DNA of 5,954 bases from SXXH01 sp041165735 (GTDB lineage: Bacteria; Planctomycetota; UBA1135; GCA-002686595): positions 1-5,954 of the forward strand of contig JBKDQQ010000106.1 in assembly GCA_046341775.1 (NCBI GenBank). Reading direction: 5' to 3'. Position 1 is the first letter of the stretch; every line of letters begins with the position of its first letter. The translations under genes and the position numbers were made by a program. Of this stretch, positions 1-5,871 are shown piece by piece. The notes under the pieces are model-generated. The model was given only the letters and a program-made list of their open reading frames with translations. It searched no databases and was not told the DNA's origin.

Positions 1-12
1 CCGAGGGCGGGC

Positions 13-1332
13 CTAGACCGAGAACTCGACCTCGACCGCGGCGCGCTCGAAGCCCTCGGCCGAGAGCAGCGGCTCCGGGCGCAACCCCGAGAGCGCCGCG
101 GCGTAGCGGTCGGGCACGACCAGCAGGCGCGTGTTGTAGGCGCTGGCGATGTCGGTGTAGTAGGCGCGCGCCAAGGCGATCCTGGTCTCCGTGTCGGCGA
201 GTTCGCGCTGCAGCGCGAGGAAGCCCTCTTGCGCCACGAGCCGCGGATGGGCCTCGCGCAGGGCGACGAGTCGCGGCGCCAGCGCCTCGAGCCGCGAACC
301 CTCCCCGCGCTCGGCGCCGGGCGCGATGGTCGCCTGCGCGCGCAACGCGGCCAGGAGTTCCTGCACCGACCGCTCGTGCTGCGCCAATCCCGCCACGACG
401 GCCACGAGTCGCGGGACCAGGTCGTGGCGGCGCTTCAATTGCACTTCGAGGTTGCCCCAACCTTGGCGCACCCGCTGGCGCAAGCCCACGATCGAGTTGT
501 GCACCATCCACGCCCAGCCGGCGAGCAGCGCCAGCAGGAAGGCGGACAAGAGCGCCGCGTAGCCGACGACTCGCTCGTCGGGCGCGAAGCCCAGCGACTG
601 CTCGTACCAGGCGAAGGTCCCGCCGGCGAGCAGCAATCCGAGCGCCGACCACAGCCAGTAGCCGACCGCGTGCGAGCGGCTGATCTCCTCCTCGCTGCGC
701 ACCGAGATCAGGTACATCTCGGCGCGCTTGTCGCTGGCGATCTCGGGCGCCACGGCGTCCTTGCGCTCGCGCGCGCGCCCCACGAGGTAGACGGGCTTGC
801 CCACGACGATGGCCGACTCGAGGAAGTCGCGCTGGTGGGTCGAGTCCATCACGGCCGAACGCGGTCCCTTGCCGTAGTACAGCGGGTGCCCGCGCCCCAC
901 GGTGGCGGACACCACCGTGGCACCCTCCGTCTCGGCGCCTTGCGGCCGCACCAGCACGGCTCCCGTGTCGTCGCGCAGCAGGAAGGGCGTCGACTCGCCG
1001 CCGCTCGCCACGATGGTCGTGCCGCTCTCGACCCGCGTGCGCGTGCGCGTGTTGCCCTTCTCGTCGGTGTAGGTCTCGCGGACGATGCGCCGCCAATGCT
1101 CGGCGATCGACCAGCTGTACCAGACGCAGCTCGCCTCGGCGAGGTGGCTCGTCAACGGCCGCGCGCATTCGACGACCCCCTTCAGCTCCACGTCGCCGAT
1201 GAACACGCCGCGCGCCTTGGACGTCGGCGTGTCGTCGATGAAGCGGCGCCTGCGTCCGCTGCGCAGGGCCATGAGGATGCTGCCGAGGCCGAGGACGCCC
1301 CCGACCACCGGCACCCAGGCTTCATCGGCCAT
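13..1332 (-). CDS. GIDE (MUL1-like)-LemA fusion membrane protein
   Basis: The 439-aa product has an N-terminal hydrophobic segment (about residues 6-23) followed by Arg-rich SGRRRR. A domain at about 40-215 resembles the GIDE domain of mitochondrial MUL1 and its bacterial relatives (ARGVFIGDVELKGVVECA near its start, LYYGKGPRSAVMDS in the middle). Two further membrane segments follow at about 222-243 and 256-276. Residues 278-437 form a LemA-like domain with VQLKRRHDLVPRLV at 297-310 and AYNT at 398-401. No RING finger is present, so the 'E3 ubiquitin ligase' label that databases often attach to GIDE proteins should not be read as an activity. The start ATG lies 18 nt after the lemA stop, with no clear Shine-Dalgarno, suggesting translational coupling. 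The LemA half is a divergent paralogue of the upstream gene and lacks the usual FGF-PLFE C-terminus. Likely an inner-membrane protein; its molecular function is unknown. The domain calls are from memory of the families: LemA is secure, GIDE fairly so. Confidence 0.88.
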   Translation of the reverse strand: MADEAWVPVVGGVLGLGSILMALRSGRRRRFIDDTPTSKARGVFIGDVELKGVVECARPLTSHLAEASCVWYSWSIAEHWRRIVRETYTDEKGNTRTRTRVESGTTIVASGGESTPFLLRDDTGAVLVRPQGAETEGATVVSATVGRGHPLYYGKGPRSAVMDSTHQRDFLESAIVVGKPVYLVGRARERKDAVAPEIASDKRAEMYLISVRSEEEISRSHAVGYWLWSALGLLLAGGTFAWYEQSLGFAPDERVVGYAALLSAFLLALLAGWAWMVHNSIVGLRQRVRQGWGNLEVQLKRRHDLVPRLVAVVAGLAQHERSVQELLAALRAQATIAPGAERGEGSRLEALAPRLVALREAHPRLVAQEGFLALQRELADTETRIALARAYYTDIASAYNTRLLVVPDRYAAALSGLRPEPLLSAEGFERAAVEVEFSV

Positions 1333-1350
1333 GGCGCGTCGCGTCGCCGC

Positions 1351-1947
1351 TCAGAAGACGACCTTGGGCGCCTCGCGCTCGGCGGCGGGCGTTTCGAACA
1401 GCGGCTCCGCCGCGAAGCCGAACAGGCCGGCGAGCAGCACCGCGGGGAACACGTGGATCGCCGTGTTGTAGGCGGTGGCGGCGTCGTTGTAGCCCTGGCG
1501 CGAGTACGCGATCTTGTCCTCGGTCTGGGTCAGCTCGCCCTGCAGTTGGAGGAAGTTCGTGTTGGCCTTCAGCTCCGGGTAGCTCTCGGCCACCATCAGC
1601 AGGCGTCCCAGGGCCTGCGTCAGCTCGCCCTCCGCCTTGAGCTTGTCGGCGGGCAGCGTCGCGCTCGTGGCCCGTGCCCGGGCGTTCACGACGCGTTCGA
1701 GCGTGTCCTTCTCGTGCGCCGCGTAGCCCTTGACCGTGTTGACCAGGTTCGGGATCAGATCGTGCCGCCGCTTGAGCTGCACATCGATGTTGGCAAAGGC
1801 GTTCTTGACCGCCTGGCGCAGGCGCACGAGCCCGTTGTAGAGGCCCATCAGCCACAAGCCGACGAGCAGCGCGATACCGAGGAGGACGAGGAAGGCGACG
1901 AGTAGCGGTCCCATGGCGCCGAGGATACGCCACGGGACCGCTCGCAT
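1351..1947 (-). CDS. lemA: LemA family membrane protein
   Basis: The 198-aa product is a canonical LemA protein: one N-terminal transmembrane helix (about residues 13-35), then a helical domain with GLYNGLVRLRQAVKNAFANI, VQLKRRHDLIPNLVNTVKGY, the ELTQTEDKIAYSRQGYNDA region, AYNT, and the signature C-terminal tail FGF-x4-PLFE-x5-REAPKVVF. Family members are usually about 180-200 aa; the biochemical function is not established, though they recur beside TPM-domain, M48 peptidase or GIDE genes. The start is ambiguous. The ATG at 1947 lies 17 nt after the upstream stop and has only a distant GAGG. The ATG at 1914 (Met12) matches the usual LemA N-terminus, which opens almost directly into the membrane helix, and would give an N-out, C-in topology with the Arg/Lys-rich side following the helix. 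The longer form is reported; the shorter one is equally plausible. The gene sits between a secreted protein and a GIDE-LemA fusion on the same strand, probably in one operon. Confidence 0.95.
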   Translation of the reverse strand: MRAVPWRILGAMGPLLVAFLVLLGIALLVGLWLMGLYNGLVRLRQAVKNAFANIDVQLKRRHDLIPNLVNTVKGYAAHEKDTLERVVNARARATSATLPADKLKAEGELTQALGRLLMVAESYPELKANTNFLQLQGELTQTEDKIAYSRQGYNDAATAYNTAIHVFPAVLLAGLFGFAAEPLFETPAAEREAPKVVF

Positions 1948-1964
1948 TCACGCCAGTTCGCGCC

Positions 1965-2966
1965 TCACTCCAGCGCCCCGCCCGCCTCGAGCGTCACGGG
2001 GGCTCCGACGACGAGCGCTCCAAAGAACGCGCCGTGGCTGGTCAGGGAGCCCTTGTAGTCGGCATTGGTGAGCAACTCGCGATCGGCGTTCTCCGCGCGG
2101 CTGGAGCGCAAGTAGTCGATCTTCGCAACATACTTGCCGGCGGGCAGGTTCGCTCCCACCGCCGGCATGTCGACGGAGATGGCACTGCCCCCGATCCAGC
2201 CCCCGTTGGAGCTCATGAAGATCGCCGGCGTGGCGCTGGAGAGCCGCACGGGGTCGATTTGCGGGTCAAACCGGCCGTTGTTGTCAAGGTCCTCGGCCAC
2301 GATCACCGTGCACGCAGGCAGTGCGTTCTCCCAGTAGGTGAGGTCGATCGCCACCGCACTGGTGTCGAGGTGCACGTCGCTTGTCGAGACATGGCTCTCC
2401 TGCCGCAGCACGAAGGGCATCTGCAAGGAGCAGGACGCCGAATAGAAGTCGATGGCGGAGCCCTTGATGGTCTGTCCGAATCCACCGCCGCCCGAGCCTC
2501 CTTGGGTGCTGGTCGTGATCGTCAGGTAGTCGACGCCGCCGTTGTCGAGCACGGCGAAGGTGATGGCGCGCGGCGTGCCCTTGATGTTGGCGTAGCCGGC
2601 CTTGAAGGCGTGCGCCCGCAGGTGCGAGGAGACGCTCCAGACGCCGTTGGCGTCGTTGTACTGCTGCTCGGGACACACGCCCACCGCCCATTGCAGGCGG
2701 TTGGATCCACCCGTGGGGGAAAGGCCCAACTGGCTGACGAGCGGCGCGATGGACCTCTCCTCCACCATGCCCGCTGGGCTTGTCACCAAGCCGACGAGTT
2801 CCGCGTGGACCTCGACGAGCGAGGTGCGGGCCGAGTTGTAGGCGAAGGTGTGGGTCGGCGCGGTCGGCAGGCTACCGCCGGTTCGGGCCGCGACATCGGT
2901 GGCAAGCGACGCGGCAAGAACGGAGGCGATGGTCAAGGTACGGACGGGACGCGTTCGGGAATGCAT
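1965..2966 (-). CDS. Secreted protein of unknown function with Asp-rich loop
   Basis: I do not recognise the family. The start at 2966 is chosen because AAGGA lies 9 nt upstream and the protein then opens with a textbook signal peptide: Arg-rich MHSRTRPVRT, a hydrophobic core to about residue 22, and a probable cleavage site after VAA (residue 27). The reading frame stays open 71 codons further upstream, but that stretch is Arg/Ala-rich and looks non-coding. The mature protein (about 306 aa) has alternating short hydrophobic and polar segments typical of a beta-rich domain, a Gly-rich turn GGSGGGGFG at 156-164, and DLDNNGRFD at 226-234, which fits a DxDxNGxxD calcium loop of the EF-hand/dockerin kind. 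Three cysteines remain (98, 179, 219). No catalytic motif is visible. It ends 17 nt before lemA and probably opens that operon, hinting at an envelope or exported role. The gene is convincing; the function is not inferable. Confidence 0.85.
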   Translation of the reverse strand: MHSRTRPVRTLTIASVLAASLATDVAARTGGSLPTAPTHTFAYNSARTSLVEVHAELVGLVTSPAGMVEERSIAPLVSQLGLSPTGGSNRLQWAVGVCPEQQYNDANGVWSVSSHLRAHAFKAGYANIKGTPRAITFAVLDNGGVDYLTITTSTQGGSGGGGFGQTIKGSAIDFYSASCSLQMPFVLRQESHVSTSDVHLDTSAVAIDLTYWENALPACTVIVAEDLDNNGRFDPQIDPVRLSSATPAIFMSSNGGWIGGSAISVDMPAVGANLPAGKYVAKIDYLRSSRAENADRELLTNADYKGSLTSHGAFFGALVVGAPVTLEAGGALE

Positions 2967-2975
2967 GCGCAGGGA

Positions 2976-2980
2976 TCCTT
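2976..2980 (-). promoter_or_regulatory. Shine-Dalgarno of the secreted-protein gene
   Basis: On the minus strand AAGGA ends 9 nt before the ATG at 2966. It is the clearest ribosome binding site in the window and decides the start of the secreted protein in favour of the signal-peptide Met over the upstream in-frame start at 3179. A small GC stem (GCCGC/GCGGC, 2981-2996) abuts it and could affect its accessibility. Confidence 0.65.
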
Positions 2981-3001
2981 GCCGCGACGAAGCGGCGTGG
3001 G

Positions 3002-3023
3002 GCGCAAGGCGGGCGCCTTGCGC
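3002..3023 (-). other. Perfect 9-bp stem hairpin in 5' leader
   Basis: GCGCAAGGC at 3002-3010 and its exact reverse complement GCCTTGCGC at 3015-3023 flank a 4-nt GC loop. The element lies 35 nt upstream of the secreted-protein start, so it would fold in that gene's 5' leader if the promoter lies further upstream. There is no T tract on either strand, so it is not an intrinsic terminator. An RNA hairpin in the leader or a DNA-binding palindrome are both possible. In such GC-rich sequence some stems arise by chance, but nine consecutive pairs with a tetraloop in a non-coding gap is notable. Confidence 0.45.
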
Positions 3024-3181
3024 GTGGTTGTGGGCGGAGTCGAGCTCCGGATGGCGCGCGCCCCGCGACCGGGATCCCTTGGTCGTGTTGGCTCGCGCAG
3101 GAAGAGCGCCGCGGACCCGCGACTTGGTTCGAGGAAAATCGCGAAATCGCCCCCGTCGCGCCGTGGTGGCGCGTCGCATTC

Positions 3182-3210
3182 GTGAAACCGGGGCGGCGGC
3201 AAGCTATCTT
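3182..3210 (+). promoter_or_regulatory. Weak candidate sigma-70-like promoter for ettA
   Basis: GTGAAA (3182-3187, 4/6 to the -35 consensus) and TATCTT (3205-3210, 4/6 to the -10 consensus) are separated by 17 nt. The predicted transcript would begin only about 5 nt before the ettA ATG, giving an almost leaderless mRNA. That agrees with the lack of a Shine-Dalgarno directly upstream of the ATG (CTCCGCCCGCC). Such partial matches occur by chance, so this is tentative. Confidence 0.22.
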
Positions 3211-3221
3211 CTCCGCCCGCC

Positions 3222-4877
3222 ATGGCAGATAGGATCATCCTGCAGGTCCAGGACCTGCGAAAGTTCTACGGGCAGAAGGAAGTCCTCAAGGGGATCACCC
3301 TGTCGTTCCTCGAAGGCGCCAAGATCGGCATCATCGGGCACAACGGCTCGGGCAAGTCGACGCTGCTGAAGATCCTCGCGGGCGTCGACAAGAACTTCGA
3401 AGGCGTCGTCAAGCCCATCGGCGCGCTGTCGATCGGCTACCTGGCCCAGGAACCGCCGCTGAACGACTCGCTCGACGTCCTCGGCAACTTGCGCGAGGCG
3501 TGCAGCCACCTGCTGGCGATCGAGCAGCGCTACAACGAGCTCGCCGAGGCGGGCGACATGGGCGACGAGTTCGAGCGCCTGTCCGAGGAGATGACCGCCA
3601 AGGGCATCTGGGACCTCGACGAACGCCTCGGGCAAGCCGCGGGCGCGCTGGGCCTGCCGGCGATGGACGCGGACGTGAGGAAGCTCTCCGGCGGCGAGCG
3701 GCGCCGCGTGGCCTTGTGCAAGCTGCTGATGCAGCAGCCCGACATGCTGCTGCTCGACGAGCCGACGAACCACCTCGACACGGACGCGGTCGAGTGGCTC
3801 GAGAACCATCTCAAGGAATACGCCGGCGCCGTGATCCTCATCACGCACGACCGCTACTTCCTCGACAACGTGGTCGGATGGATGCTCGAGATCGACCGCG
3901 GCCTCGGGCGCCCGTACAAGGGCAACTACTCCGAGTACCTCGAGCAGAAGCAGCGCGAGCTGGACGTCAAGCGCGGCCAGAACGAGACGCGCGAGAAGGT
4001 CATCTCGCGCGAGCTCGAGTGGATGAGGAAGACCCCGAAGGCGCGCACGACGCGCTCCAAGGCGCGCCTCGCGCGCTTCAAGGAGCTGACCGAACAGAAG
4101 GCCGAGGAGGCGCTCGATCCGGTCGACCTGCGCATCCCGCCCGGCCCGCGACTCGGCGACAAGGTGATCGAGCTGCGCGAGGTGACCAAGGGCTTCGGCT
4201 CGCGCGTGCTGATCAAGGACCTCTCGTTCGAGGTCCCGCCGGGCGGCGTGCTGGGCATCATCGGCCCCAATGGCCGCGGCAAGACGACGCTGCTGAAGAT
4301 GATCACGGGGCGCGAGCAGCCCGACTCCGGCAAGGTCACCATCGGCGCGACGGTCAAGATGGTCTGGCTCGACCAGAGCCGCACGATCCTCGACGACGAC
4401 AAGTCGGTCTACGACAACATCTGCGAAGGCAACCCGCAGATCCCCTTCGGCAACAAGATCCTCGACGGCCGGGCGTACTGCGCGCGCTTCAACTTCAAGG
4501 GCGAGGACCAGCAGAAGTTGCTGTCGGAATGCTCGGGCGGCATGCGCAACCGCGTGCTGCTCGCCAAGATGCTGCGCGAACCCGCGAACGTGCTGCTGCT
4601 CGACGAGCCGACGAACGACCTCGACCTCGAGACGCTGCGCGTGCTCGAGGAGGCGATCCAGGAGTACACCGGCTCCGCGATCGTCGTGACCCACGACCGC
4701 TTCTTCCTGAACCGCGTCGCCACGCACATCCTGTGCTTCGACGACGTGGAGGACCGCATCGTGTTCTTCGCGGGCGACTACGAGGAGTTCCACGAGTGGA
4801 TCGTGAAGGACCGCGAGAAGCGCGGCATCCCGCCGCGCTCGCGCGCCGGCCGCTACCGCCAGCTCCTGCGGACCTGA
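3222..4877 (+). CDS. ettA: Energy-dependent translational throttle protein EttA (ABC-F)
   Basis: This 551-aa cytoplasmic ABC-F ATPase matches EttA (about 555 aa in E. coli) along its whole length. EttA binds the ribosomal E site and gates entry into elongation according to the ATP/ADP ratio. First ATPase domain: P-loop GHNGSGKST at 39-47, arm region about 90-140, signature LSGGERRR at 155-162, Walker B MLLLDE with Glu180, and THDRYFLDNV with switch His209. The charged P-site tRNA interaction linker spans about 240-300 and includes KARLARFKEL; IPPGPRLGDKV, typical of EttA, opens the second domain. Second domain: P-loop GPNGRGKTT at 348-356, a signature reading CSGGM at 437-441 instead of LSGGE, Walker B VLLLDE with Glu462, and THDRFFLNRV with switch His491. 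The EttA-type basic tail is present. Both catalytic glutamates are intact. The ATG at 3222 aligns with the family start; no Shine-Dalgarno precedes it. The gene heads a probable operon with the Nudix gene. Confidence 0.96.
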   Translation: MADRIILQVQDLRKFYGQKEVLKGITLSFLEGAKIGIIGHNGSGKSTLLKILAGVDKNFEGVVKPIGALSIGYLAQEPPLNDSLDVLGNLREACSHLLAIEQRYNELAEAGDMGDEFERLSEEMTAKGIWDLDERLGQAAGALGLPAMDADVRKLSGGERRRVALCKLLMQQPDMLLLDEPTNHLDTDAVEWLENHLKEYAGAVILITHDRYFLDNVVGWMLEIDRGLGRPYKGNYSEYLEQKQRELDVKRGQNETREKVISRELEWMRKTPKARTTRSKARLARFKELTEQKAEEALDPVDLRIPPGPRLGDKVIELREVTKGFGSRVLIKDLSFEVPPGGVLGIIGPNGRGKTTLLKMITGREQPDSGKVTIGATVKMVWLDQSRTILDDDKSVYDNICEGNPQIPFGNKILDGRAYCARFNFKGEDQQKLLSECSGGMRNRVLLAKMLREPANVLLLDEPTNDLDLETLRVLEEAIQEYTGSAIVVTHDRFFLNRVATHILCFDDVEDRIVFFAGDYEEFHEWIVKDREKRGIPPRSRAGRYRQLLRT

Positions 4878-4890
4878 GCCCGGGGACGCG

Positions 4891-5490
4891 ATGGGCGGGA
4901 TGCTGGCGCTGGGCGACCTGCGAGCCGATGGCGACCTCGCCGCGGCGCGCCGTTCGCTGCTCGAGGCCGTGCCGCGCGACGCGGCGCAGGCGCGCGAGCG
5001 CGACCGCATCGTCGCCTGGATCGACGCCCATCCCCGCGACGCGCACCTGCGCTCGAACCTCGCCGGGCACCTGACCGCCTCGGCCATCGTCGTCGACCAT
5101 GCGGGCGAGCGCGTGCTGCTCACCCACCACCGCAAGCTGGGCCGTTGGCTGCAACTCGGCGGCCACTGCGACGGCGAGGCGAACCTCGCGCGCGCCGCGT
5201 TGCTCGAGTGCGTCGAGGAGAGCGGCATCGAGGACCTCGTCATCGACCCGCGACCGTTGGACCTCGACATCCACCGCATCCCGGCGCGCCCCGGGGAGCC
5301 CGAGCACGACCATCTGGACACGCGCTTCGTGGTCCACGCGCCGCCTGGCGCGGTTGAGGTGCTGTCCGAGGAGTCGCTCGAGCTGCGCTGGTTCCGGCTC
5401 GAAGAGCTCGAACGCCTGGGGACGGACGACTCGGTCCGGCGACTGGCGCGCGCGTGGACGCGACGTGCGCGTGGCGCGGCCGGAGCCTAG
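4891..5490 (+). CDS. Nudix hydrolase
   Basis: This 199-aa protein has a helical N-terminal extension (about 1-55) and a Nudix fold (about 58-195). Nudix enzymes hydrolyse nucleoside diphosphates linked to another moiety, using Glu residues of the Nudix box to bind Mg2+. The box starts at Gly91 (GGHCDGEANLARAALLECVE, then ESGI) and keeps Glu106, Glu109, Glu110 and Gly112. The first canonical Glu position is Ala97, with Glu96 one residue earlier, and the usual Arg before Glu106 is Leu105. The preceding HHRKLGRWLQLGGH and the later HDHLDTRFVV fit a Nudix subgroup that carries a GGHxD box, so some deviation is normal for the clade. The substrate cannot be predicted. The start ATG lies 13 nt after the ettA stop with GGGGA 4 nt upstream; a second in-frame ATG at 4900 is possible. 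The spacing implies co-transcription with ettA, although I know of no established functional link. Confidence 0.93.
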   Translation: MGGMLALGDLRADGDLAAARRSLLEAVPRDAAQARERDRIVAWIDAHPRDAHLRSNLAGHLTASAIVVDHAGERVLLTHHRKLGRWLQLGGHCDGEANLARAALLECVEESGIEDLVIDPRPLDLDIHRIPARPGEPEHDHLDTRFVVHAPPGAVEVLSEESLELRWFRLEELERLGTDDSVRRLARAWTRRARGAAGA

Positions 5491-5613
5491 CCGTTCGACC
5501 ACTTGAACCGCGCCCTGCGGATTGGCATCGTCCTCCCCCTCGAACCGCGGAGGAACACCCGCTTCTGGGTGCGCCCCGCACGTTTGTTTCGACGGAAAAT
5601 CACACACAAGACC
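5491..5613 (+). other. Intergenic gap before the small lipoprotein gene
   Basis: This 123-bp stretch holds no gene. It contains a small inverted repeat CACCC (5556-5560)/GGGTG (5567-5571) with a 6-nt loop and no T tract, and a locally AT-richer patch at 5582-5610 (GTTTGTTTCGACGGAAAATC) that could contain the promoter of the next gene, although no consensus -35/-10 pair can be assigned. The lipoprotein reading frame extends in frame back to a TTG at 5503, but that peptide is Arg-rich and does not look coding. Confidence 0.4.
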
Positions 5614-5868
5614 ATGAAGAAGTCCCTCGCCGCGCTGGCGCTCGCCACCTGCGCCTTCCTGCCCGGTTGCCTCGGCCCGAACAACGCCTTCAACAACCTC
5701 CACGCCTGGAACGAGAAGGTCACCGACAGCAAGTGGGGCAACGAGGCCGTGTTCCTCGCCCTCAACATCATCCCGGTCTACGGACTGTGCTACTTCGGCG
5801 ACGTCGTGATCTTCAACTCGATCGAGTTCTGGGGCGGCAAGAACCCCATCGAAGCCAGCGGCAAGTGA
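5614..5868 (+). CDS. Small DUF3332-like lipoprotein
   Basis: This 84-aa protein begins MKKSLAALALATCAFLPGC, a type II signal peptide whose LPGC lipobox makes Cys19 the probable lipidation site. The mature part is only about 66 aa: HAWNEKVTDSKWGNEAVFL (30-48), a hydrophobic segment ALNIIPVYGLCYFGDVVIF (49-67), then NSIEFWGGKNP. The pattern W-N-x3...NE-x-VFL...IIPVYG...D-x3-NSIEFW-x-G-x-NP is what I recall for DUF3332 proteins, whose function is unknown and which are often longer because of an added C-terminal region. Expected location is the cell envelope, anchored by lipid and perhaps by the hydrophobic segment. The ATG at 5614 is chosen because it starts the signal peptide; only a weak AAG precedes it. 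A palindromic hairpin lies 3 nt beyond the stop. It could be co-transcribed with the Nudix gene, but the 123-bp gap favours its own promoter. Confidence 0.85.
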   Translation: MKKSLAALALATCAFLPGCLGPNNAFNNLHAWNEKVTDSKWGNEAVFLALNIIPVYGLCYFGDVVIFNSIEFWGGKNPIEASGK

Positions 5869-5871
5869 CGC

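Larger units (their letters stand above)
2967..3221. promoter_or_regulatory. Divergent intergenic region between the two operons
   Basis: This 255-bp gap must hold the promoters for both the minus-strand operon and ettA. It contains the 3002-3023 hairpin; an interrupted inverted repeat CGACC (3066-3070)/GGTCG (3081-3085) around the palindrome GGGATCCC; and a locally A-rich patch with a short tandem repeat, AAATCGCG AAATCGC (3136-3150). No strong sigma-70 consensus stands out on the minus strand. Reading frames crossing this gap on both strands are Arg/Gly/Ala-rich shadows, and I see no small gene here. Confidence 0.55.

Noticed and set aside
13..1332. Annotation of the GIDE-LemA protein as an active E3 ubiquitin ligase
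   Set aside because: The RING finger that gives MUL1 its ligase activity is absent; no Cys/His metal-binding cluster is present in the 439 residues, and the C-terminus is a LemA domain.
229..1905. A 558-codon open frame on the plus strand opposite the lemA genes
   Set aside because: Composition is Arg/His/Val-rich without a recognisable domain, and its repeated LQLHFEV/LELHIDV segments simply mirror the duplicated VQLKRRHDL motif of the two LemA domains on the other strand.
3066..3085. Inverted repeat CGACC/GGTCG around GGGATCCC as a separate operator
   Set aside because: Only five pairs in the outer arms with a mismatched interior, in strongly GC-rich sequence; not distinguishable from chance, so it is mentioned only within the intergenic entry.
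2967..3179. N-terminal extension of the secreted protein up to an ATG at 3179
   Set aside because: The 71 extra residues are Arg/Ala-rich and would bury the signal peptide, whereas the ATG at 2966 has a good Shine-Dalgarno and directly starts the signal peptide.
3222..4877. An antibiotic-resistance ABC-F protein (Vga/Msr/Lsa-like) instead of EttA
   Set aside because: Length, the IPPGPRLGDKV segment, the short linker, the arm in the first domain and the basic C-terminus all match EttA; the long linker of ribosome-protection resistance factors is missing.
3204..5321. A 705-codon open frame antisense to ettA and the Nudix gene
   Set aside because: It is the GC-rich mirror of real genes. Its two internal repeats (each containing VEVVRRLVEQQHV) are the reverse complement of the two Walker B/H-switch regions of ettA, and its composition is otherwise Arg/Ala/Leu-rich with no domain.
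5503..5613. N-terminal extension of the lipoprotein from a TTG at 5503
   Set aside because: It would place 37 Arg-rich residues before a typical lipoprotein signal peptide with a lipobox; the ATG at 5614 is far more plausible.
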